Positions 57,867 through 64,000 of a stretch of 64,000 nucleotides of DNA are shown here, one piece after another. The stretch covers positions 248,001-312,000 of the forward strand of contig JAPMXV010000056.1 in NCBI GenBank assembly GCA_026936335.1, given 5' to 3'. Every line of letters starts with the position of its first letter. Position 1 is the first letter of the stretch. The notes beneath the pieces are model-generated. The model saw only the letters and a list, made by a program, of their open reading frames with translations. It was not told the DNA's origin and did not search any database. This DNA comes from Mantamonas sphyraenae (taxonomy: Eukaryota > CRuMs > Mantamonadidae). The position numbers were made by a program, and so were the translations under genes.

Positions 57867-58730
57867 ATGTCGCGCACCGCCCTCTTCCTCATTGCACTCG
57901 TGCTTGCCTCTGTGGCGCTGGCCCAGGACGACTACACCAACCTCCTCCAGCAGGACGAGGCTGCAGACGCCACCGCCAACGACGTGGCCTACAGCAGCAA
58001 CGGCAAGGTTGAGGTGGCCAAGATTGTCACGGCCCAGGGCAACAACTACGCCGTCCGCGTCGAGGTCAAGCCCCTCGTCGGCGGAATCTCCAACATCCGC
58101 ATTGTCGATTCCCTCCCAGAGTCCCTCGATCTGGTTACGGGCTCCCTTGTCGTCAAGGCCAAGCAGGAGGTGCGTGCCCAGCCCTTCCCTGCATTTCCCC
58201 CCCCCCCCCCCGCCCACGTCACTCACTCTCTCCTCTCTCACAACCCCACCCCCCGCCACAACACACACACACACATTCACAGAGCCAGCAGGCTTCTGTG
58301 AGCAACGCATACACCGTCAAGCCCGACGTCAACCTCAAGCTCAGTGCCCCGACCCTCTCTGTCGAGCTGCCCGGTGCAGGTCAGTTTTTGGCCCTCGCGC
58401 CATCATCTTTTGCCTCTCTCTCTCTCGTGCCTTTGCCTGCCCGTCCAGCGCCCAGACGATCGGATGGGCTTGTCTCTTGCCGTGTGTGCGAACCACAGCT
58501 TACGTGTGCACCCCATGCTGACCTTGTTGCCCCGCACACACCCTCCAACAGTCGTTATGTACGACCTGAACGGCAAGACCGAGGAGACCACCACCAACTC
58601 GCCCAAGGTCACCCTTTCGGTGCCCAAATTCACTGGTTCCATCGATGCCACATACATTGTCGCCGGCGTGTCTCTGGTCCTGCCCGTGGTCGCCGCCGTC
58701 ACTCTCATTGGTCTGTTTGGCTCTCGCTGA
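57867..58730 (+). CDS. Secretory-pathway type I membrane protein, TRAP-beta (SSR2)-like
   Basis: Exons 57867-58169, 58283-58379 and 58552-58730 (introns 113 and 172 bp) give 192 residues. A clear signal peptide (ALFLIALVLASVALAQ) leads to a lumenal beta-sandwich-like domain (KVEVAKIVTAQGNNYAVRVE, then NIRIVDSLPESLDLVTGSLV) and one C-terminal TM helix (YIVAGVSLVLPVVAAVTLIG) with a two-to-three-residue cytosolic end. Size, topology and the domain style fit the translocon-associated protein beta subunit, but I see no exclusive motif, so this is tentative. The first intron contains a run of at least ten C residues near 58199. Confidence 0.6.
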
Positions 58731-58779
58731 AGCAAATCAAATCCAAGTTTGAATTCCATTCTCGCCCTGCCTGTGTCCG

Positions 58780-61700
58780 TCACCCATCCCACTCTTCGAA
58801 ATCGTCCAGTCCCAATCCATCGCCGCCGACGTATGCTTCGATGTCCAGTTCGCAGGTGCGGGAACTCTTGGGTTCGGTGCCGGCGAGCATGCCTGGCTGC
58901 GGTTCGCCCACGGTGCCCTCGCCCATGTAATACTTGTTGGTGAGGAACTCATCCAGAAGGGAGTCTTTGCGTGGAGCATAGCCATGGGCACGACTCTGTG
59001 CGGCAGAGGCAATCTTGTCGTTGACCCGTTCGTAGCGTTGCAACCGTCGCACATACTTGGCCTCCTGCACCTGGGTGGCCTGCGACTGCAGCAATGACTC
59101 GCCTGCACTGGAGCTGCTGCCTGCCACAGACGACACAGTGTGTACGCCCTCCTGCTGTTGCTCCCTCTGTGTCACGTGCTGCCGCATCTTTGCTCGTGCT
59201 GCCGCCTCTCGTGCACGCCCACTGCGCGCTGAGCTGCACATGGGACAGCGTTCCTCGTCGCGCAGGCAACTGGTGTGAAACGCATGCCTGCAGTTGAACA
59301 GTGCCACCGCCACACGGTTGTCGCCCACGTTCTGGCTGCTTCCACGCAATTGCAACGGAGGCTGGTCAAACTGACCCTCGCACACGCCACACACGTCAAA
59401 CTTGGCCGTGGTTGCGTCGATGCTGCGTCGGTACAGATGGTACAAGCCTCGGAACGAGTCGTCGGCAATCAGCTTGTTGGCCGTTTCCAACAGCGTCCGT
59501 TCGTACCGGTACGTTTCCAGCATGCCCTGGATTATGCCCTTGAACTCCCCAAACTGTTCCTGGCCATGGTCGGCCACAATCTTTTTGATGATGCTTGGCA
59601 ACGCCACGTAGCCCATCATGTTGCGCAGGATGTCTTTGATCAGTCCCGTCACGTGCGAGTGCAACGCTGCATACGCGCTGGCGTGCCTGTCCTTCAATGA
59701 CCCCTGGTCACTCGTGCGTTGCGACGCACCCACCGCGTCCAGGTTCGACAGCGGAATCAGAAGCTTGTCCAGCAGCGTGAACCACAGCCGTTCACTCTCC
59801 TGGTCATCCAACCGTTGCGAATTACGCTGACACAACTGGATGCCCATGTCCAGTGTGTGCTCCAGTTGTTTCACCTCGTCCAAGTCTTCCATCCTCTCCT
59901 CCTCCTCCTCCTCCTCCTCCGCTTCCTTCTTCTCCGCTTCCTCCCCTTGCTTCTCCTCATCCTCATCCTCATCCTCCTTCCCTTGCTCACCCGCATGCAC
60001 CTTGCGCATGCGCACTGGTCCGTGCGATCGACTTCGTCGCAACAGCTCCACTCCCATGGCTCTGCTGCTTGCACGCGTGCGTCCATTCGTCGACGATTGC
60101 GATGCCAACAACAACTCCTCAGCCATCCCAGGGTTGCGTTCGAAAAAGGCCACCAGAGCATCACGCATACGTTCCAACAGCGTGTCCAGGTTGGCCACAA
60201 TCAGGTCCAATGCACCCGTCAGGTCGCCTGTGCGCTCCAACAGAAACGCCGTTGCGTCTGTGATCTTGTACTGCTGGCACAGGTGCAGACAGTGGTCCAG
60301 TCGGTAGTTGTCGTCGTTGCGCAGATACGTGTACACTGCCTCCGGTGTAAACTGGCACATCAGTTGGATGTACTGCTCCTGCAGCTGCGGCGAAATCTGG
60401 ATCCCAAACTCCGACAGGCGCTCACGTCGCGCGCGTCCACTCGGCCCCTGCACAAACGTGCCCTTCATAAACTCAAACTGGAGTTTGGGAAAGGAGCCCA
60501 GCCGTTGGATGGCTGCGTCATGCTGCGCAGGAAACACCTGCAGGATCAGCTCGGTGGCCTGTGTGGCGTCAATCTCCATCAGCTCCACCAGCGCATCCAT
60601 CACCGCACGTGTGATCTCTGCCAACTCTTTCTGGTTCAACGCCACCGCACCCTCGCCGCCACTGCCGTTTGTGTCGACACCACCAGCCCCCTGTGTGACC
60701 TGTGTGCCTGCCACCAGGCCGTGCACCCAGCGGAAGATGCTCTTGCGCCGCAGTGAATCCTTCAGGTAGCATGCCAGCACCTTGCCGTACTGTTTGCGCT
60801 TGGTGTACACCATGCGAGTCACCAGGTGGAACTCCACTGTTTCGGTCATCATCAGCACCACAGCGTCGTCGTAGGCACCCTGTGGCAAGGCCTGCAGCAA
60901 CTCCACAAGCTGCAGTTCCTTCTCCTCGGCCATGGACGACGTCTTCACACTGGTCAAGTGTTCCAACAGGTGGTTCACCATGCTGCTGTCCACAGCGTTC
61001 GCCGGCACGTGGCCGTCCACAATCAATCCCACGGCAAAGTCCAGAAACGGTTCCACAGCCTCCCACGTGTACGGCCACTCACCCCCCACTGCCTCCATCT
61101 CCTTCTTCACCGCCACCATCCGTTCCACCATCCCCTTGGTCATCCGCCTGCTTCGTCGTGCGTCCCCGTTCTCGTGCAGCGGGTCCAGCAGCAGGCTGCT
61201 CAACACACGGAACCATCGGCCCCTCTCTTCCGCCCCATACCTCTCTGCAGCTGCTGCCTCCAATGCGCGTTGCCTCTCTGCTGCCGCCGCTGCTGCCTCT
61301 CTCGCTGCCTCTGCCTGTGCCGCCGCCGCTTCTGCCTCTGCTGCCGCCTCTGCTTCTGCCACCGCCGCTTCCCGTTCCGCCTCCTCTGCTGCCGCGCGTC
61401 GTGCGCGTTCACTCTCCGAGTTTTGCCTCTCCTTCTTTGCTGTCTCTGCAGTGGTGTTGCTGCTGTTGTTGCTTGTCGACGATGATGACGATGATGACCA
61501 ACCAAACTTGCCCCAGAACGACGATGTGCTGCTTGTTTCCTCCTTCCCCTTTTCCTTCTGTTGCTGCTGCGTTTGCTGCGTTTGCTGTGTCTGCTTGTCT
61601 GCGCTCCCTGTTGACAACTGCTTCCAGTAGGATTCCGCACGTTCTCGCTTGCTGGTGGTGCTTCCTGCACTCGTGCCCGTGGTCGATGACGACGACGACG

Positions 61701-64000
61701 TCGTCGTCGATGTGGTCGTCCCAGCCCCTGTCGTCGTCTTGTTGTTGCTGTTGTTCTTCCCACCGCTCGCCTTCTTCCTCTTCATGCTGGCTGCATCTGC
61801 CTGCGCTTGCGATGCCTCCAGGCCCGTGGACGCGTTCGAGGCCTCGCTACGTGCAGCCTCCAGCTCCTCAATCGAAGGCCGCTTGCCTTCGTTGTAGATG
61901 CTCCTGTCGCGAAAGGGGATCTTGAGCACCTTGAGCAGCTCGCCCAGCTCCAGACCCAGCAGCAGGTGCAGGTGAGGGTACTGACTGTGCACATGCACCA
62001 CACTGGTCGACCCTGCATGCTGCCCCGTCGGCGTAAACAGATACTCCAGCATGTCCGCCTTGATCTTGGCCACCGATTCGGCTTCAATGCGTCCCTTGGG
62101 GTAGCGCTTGCCCGAAAACGTCAGACGCAGGTACAGGAGGGTGCGGAACAGAATGACCTCCAAATCGTCGGCGTCTGCGCCTTCGTCTCGCCGCAGACGT
62201 GCCAGCTCCTGCAACAGGTCCTTCAGCGGTGTCACATAGTCACCGAGGGCGTTGTTGAACATGTAGATGAGCGCGTTGTACAGGTGACCCTGACGACACA
62301 ACTTGACCACGTTGTGAAAGTCCAGGTTGGTCACATTCATGTGTAGGATGCACTGTTCCACACGTCGCAGCAGCCCCTGCTGCTCAAAGTGGGACACCAT
62401 GGCCTTCATGACCCCCGGTGACAGGGTGGGCAGCTTGTCGTTCAACACATACGGCTCCAGCAACTCTACAAACAGGCCCGCGTGTCCAATATCCCTGAAC
62501 TTCCACCAGATCTGCTCAAACAGCAGGTCGGTGCGGTCGATGGTCTGGCAGTAATCAATGCACGTGCCACCCACGTTCCGGTAGTGATTGCTGATCGCCT
62601 GTGTGTTCAGACCCAGCTTCAGCTCCATCGACGGCGACATGGCACTCTCCACGTACTTGAGCAGCAACTCGGCAATGTAGTCGCGTGTGATCTCGCGGAT
62701 GGCCTCCATGTTGCGTGGCAGACCCACCACCGCCTTGCCGCGACCCTCGTAAAACTCCAGGGCCAGACTGAGGGCGTCCAGCCAGTCGTGGTTCACCACG
62801 TGCAGCTCGATGCGGTCCTTCCACGAGAGGATGGAGACGGTCTGCACCTTGTCCACCCCCAACAGGTAGCACACGTTGCGGAAGCAGCACATGCTGTTGT
62901 GAAAGCAGTTTTCCATGCTGCCCGTGGGCGAAATGAAGCGGTTGTGAAACACCAGCGCCGCGCTGGACACGTCGACCACCTCCAGTTCCTGCAGGGCAAA
63001 CGGGTCAAACACACGCAATTGAGAATCGGTGGTCAGAAGCAGCACCACCTGTTCACCCAGCCATGTGATTCCGGCCAACTCGGTGTCGGTGACATAGTCC
63101 GCCACTGGCAGAAAGTCAAGCTTCACAGGCGCACGTGGGTCGTCCTGCGAGGCAAACACTTGATGCATCTGAATCTTGGTGCCCCACACAATCGTCAAAA
63201 TGGGAGGCAATGGCTTGCGGGGCACACTGGCCTGCTTCTCCTTGCCGTTTTTGCCACTGCTGCTACTGCTGCTCCCACTGCTGCTCCCACTGCTGCTGCT
63301 GTCGGTGGGACTTGTGGCTCCGTCGGGCAGCAGCACGGGACGCCACGAGAGACACGGGAGGGCTCCCGAACGCACGTTCTTGGGCACGTCCAACGATTTA
63401 CAGATGATGACCTCAGGCTTCAGGGAAATGATGAGGCAGCGTGTCCAAGTGCAGATGGCAATGAGGGCAAAGTGGTCTGTGGGATGCTGCACGGCGCCCG
63501 GAGGCAGCACGGCCAGGGCGACGATTTGTCCGCCGCTGCCGTTGACCACACACTGCGAGTCCACCATGTGCATCATAAACATCTTGGAGATGGTGTGGAG
63601 AAACACAGTGCCTTTGGCATCCACAGAGAGCACCGAAGAACGACCCTCGATGAAATGCACATTGGTGATGGGTGCCGTGTGCTGGTCGGCAATGTTTTTC
63701 AGCACGTCCTGGTTCTTCAGCTCCCACACAAGCACCTCGCCTGAAAGATAGCCCACCACAATCCACTCGCCGTCGTCGGAGATGTCCAACGCCGTCACCG
63801 AACCATGGTTGGTCTCCTTCTCCCCCAGGATGATGCGCAGGTTCTCGCTTTTGTCAAACACAAAGATGATCCCTGTGCTCAGGCCAATCGTGATGTAGTT
63901 TGGATGCACCGCCATGGCTGCCGGTTCCCCTGCTGTGCTACGCACGTCGTCCTTGTCCAGCTTCTTGGTGATCCGTTCCATGATCGCCACCTTGCTCAGC
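58780..64000 (-). CDS. VPS8: VPS8, CORVET tethering complex subunit (5' end beyond window)
   Basis: Single open frame of more than 1736 residues; it is still open at position 64000, reading LSKVAIMERITKKLD, so the N terminus lies outside. It has an N-terminal WD40-type propeller (MAVHPNYITIGLSTGIIFVF, VTALDISDDGEWIVVGYLSG), then LSWKDRIELHVVNHDWLDAL and FYEGRGKAVVGLPR, typical of VPS8. Long alpha-solenoid regions follow, interrupted by Ser/Thr/Gln linkers and an Ala/Glu-rich coiled coil. At the C terminus is a RING-H2-like finger: CGVCEGQFD, NCRHAFHTSCL, CPMCSS. VPS8 is the CORVET-specific Rab5 effector in early endosome tethering. The very C terminus is acidic (GLDDFEEWDG). Confidence 0.9.
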   Translation of the reverse strand, partial: LSKVAIMERITKKLDKDDVRSTAGEPAAMAVHPNYITIGLSTGIIFVFDKSENLRIILGEKETNHGSVTALDISDDGEWIVVGYLSGEVLVWELKNQDVLKNIADQHTAPITNVHFIEGRSSVLSVDAKGTVFLHTISKMFMMHMVDSQCVVNGSGGQIVALAVLPPGAVQHPTDHFALIAICTWTRCLIISLKPEVIICKSLDVPKNVRSGALPCLSWRPVLLPDGATSPTDSSSSGSSSGSSSSSSGKNGKEKQASVPRKPLPPILTIVWGTKIQMHQVFASQDDPRAPVKLDFLPVADYVTDTELAGITWLGEQVVLLLTTDSQLRVFDPFALQELEVVDVSSAALVFHNRFISPTGSMENCFHNSMCCFRNVCYLLGVDKVQTVSILSWKDRIELHVVNHDWLDALSLALEFYEGRGKAVVGLPRNMEAIREITRDYIAELLLKYVESAMSPSMELKLGLNTQAISNHYRNVGGTCIDYCQTIDRTDLLFEQIWWKFRDIGHAGLFVELLEPYVLNDKLPTLSPGVMKAMVSHFEQQGLLRRVEQCILHMNVTNLDFHNVVKLCRQGHLYNALIYMFNNALGDYVTPLKDLLQELARLRRDEGADADDLEVILFRTLLYLRLTFSGKRYPKGRIEAESVAKIKADMLEYLFTPTGQHAGSTSVVHVHSQYPHLHLLLGLELGELLKVLKIPFRDRSIYNEGKRPSIEELEAARSEASNASTGLEASQAQADAASMKRKKASGGKNNSNNKTTTGAGTTTSTTTSSSSSTTGTSAGSTTSKRERAESYWKQLSTGSADKQTQQTQQTQQQQKEKGKEETSSTSSFWGKFGWSSSSSSSTSNNSSNTTAETAKKERQNSESERARRAAAEEAEREAAVAEAEAAAEAEAAAAQAEAAREAAAAAAERQRALEAAAAERYGAEERGRWFRVLSSLLLDPLHENGDARRSRRMTKGMVERMVAVKKEMEAVGGEWPYTWEAVEPFLDFAVGLIVDGHVPANAVDSSMVNHLLEHLTSVKTSSMAEEKELQLVELLQALPQGAYDDAVVLMMTETVEFHLVTRMVYTKRKQYGKVLACYLKDSLRRKSIFRWVHGLVAGTQVTQGAGGVDTNGSGGEGAVALNQKELAEITRAVMDALVELMEIDATQATELILQVFPAQHDAAIQRLGSFPKLQFEFMKGTFVQGPSGRARRERLSEFGIQISPQLQEQYIQLMCQFTPEAVYTYLRNDDNYRLDHCLHLCQQYKITDATAFLLERTGDLTGALDLIVANLDTLLERMRDALVAFFERNPGMAEELLLASQSSTNGRTRASSRAMGVELLRRSRSHGPVRMRKVHAGEQGKEDEDEDEEKQGEEAEKKEAEEEEEEEERMEDLDEVKQLEHTLDMGIQLCQRNSQRLDDQESERLWFTLLDKLLIPLSNLDAVGASQRTSDQGSLKDRHASAYAALHSHVTGLIKDILRNMMGYVALPSIIKKIVADHGQEQFGEFKGIIQGMLETYRYERTLLETANKLIADDSFRGLYHLYRRSIDATTAKFDVCGVCEGQFDQPPLQLRGSSQNVGDNRVAVALFNCRHAFHTSCLRDEERCPMCSSARSGRAREAAARAKMRQHVTQREQQQEGVHTVSSVAGSSSSAGESLLQSQATQVQEAKYVRRLQRYERVNDKIASAAQSRAHGYAPRKDSLLDEFLTNKYYMGEGTVGEPQPGMLAGTEPKSSRTCELDIEAYVGGDGLGLDDFEEWDG

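Overview
The window is nuclear DNA of a single-celled eukaryote. Short GT-AG introns (mostly about 80-300 bp) interrupt otherwise long ORFs. Genes are packed head-to-head, tail-to-tail or nearly abutting on both strands, and every recognisable protein is eukaryotic: topoisomerase IB, VPS8/CORVET, RRN3/TIF-IA, RMI1, WDR70, RNASEK, a two-pore channel, a ClC exchanger and UBE2. A kinesin-9 and a TPGS2 (tubulin polyglutamylase) homologue point to a flagellated cell. Proteins are rich in Ser, Gln and Asp homopolymers, and CA/GT microsatellites are common. I cannot name the species; a free-living flagellate protist is the safest reading.

Layout. 1-9.5 kb (minus): ClC-6/7-like antiporter (3' end off the window), TPGS2 homologue, ankyrin-Roco protein with a freshly amplified ankyrin array, a pyrimidine-rich gene-free stretch, and a multi-pass membrane protein. 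9.6-13.7 kb (plus): a disordered RD-repeat protein and DNA topoisomerase I. 13.75-19.4 kb (minus): a 1875-residue intronless ORF whose last ~270 residues look like the RuvC/TnpB-type nuclease domain of eukaryotic Fanzor proteins. 19.7-28.5 kb: homocysteine S-methyltransferase and, divergently, a giant LRR-Roc-COR protein fused to a CLU (clustered mitochondria) domain.

28.5-40.1 kb is a duplicated district. An E2 ubiquitin-conjugating enzyme gene and an RNASEK gene each occur twice, in opposite orientation, with introns and flanks almost unchanged (order A-, B-, A'+, B'+). They are interleaved with an STI1-domain protein, ZC3H15/DFRP1, WDR70, an RSA3-like acidic protein and a small membrane protein. 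40.1-47.2 kb: a minus-strand ARM-repeat protein carrying PB1, polyproline and a complete WASP-like WH2-central-acidic tail, divergent from a two-pore channel. 47.2-64 kb: a small two-TM protein, RRN3, a CARNMT1-type methyltransferase, kinesin-9, glyoxalase II, RMI1, a small ER-type membrane protein and VPS8 (5' end off the window).

Most genes are unrelated housekeeping functions. The most unusual items are the Fanzor-like giant ORF, the Roco-CLU fusion, the ARM-PB1-VCA protein and the non-collinear inverted gene duplications. Four loci (STI1-domain gene, two-pore channel, kinesin-9, glyoxalase II) show a change of reading frame without an obvious strong intron; in at least the kinesin and glyoxalase genes a one- or two-base indel in the sequence, or a real mutation, is the simplest explanation. 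All identifications rest on reading the translated sequence and remembered family motifs; no searches were run.
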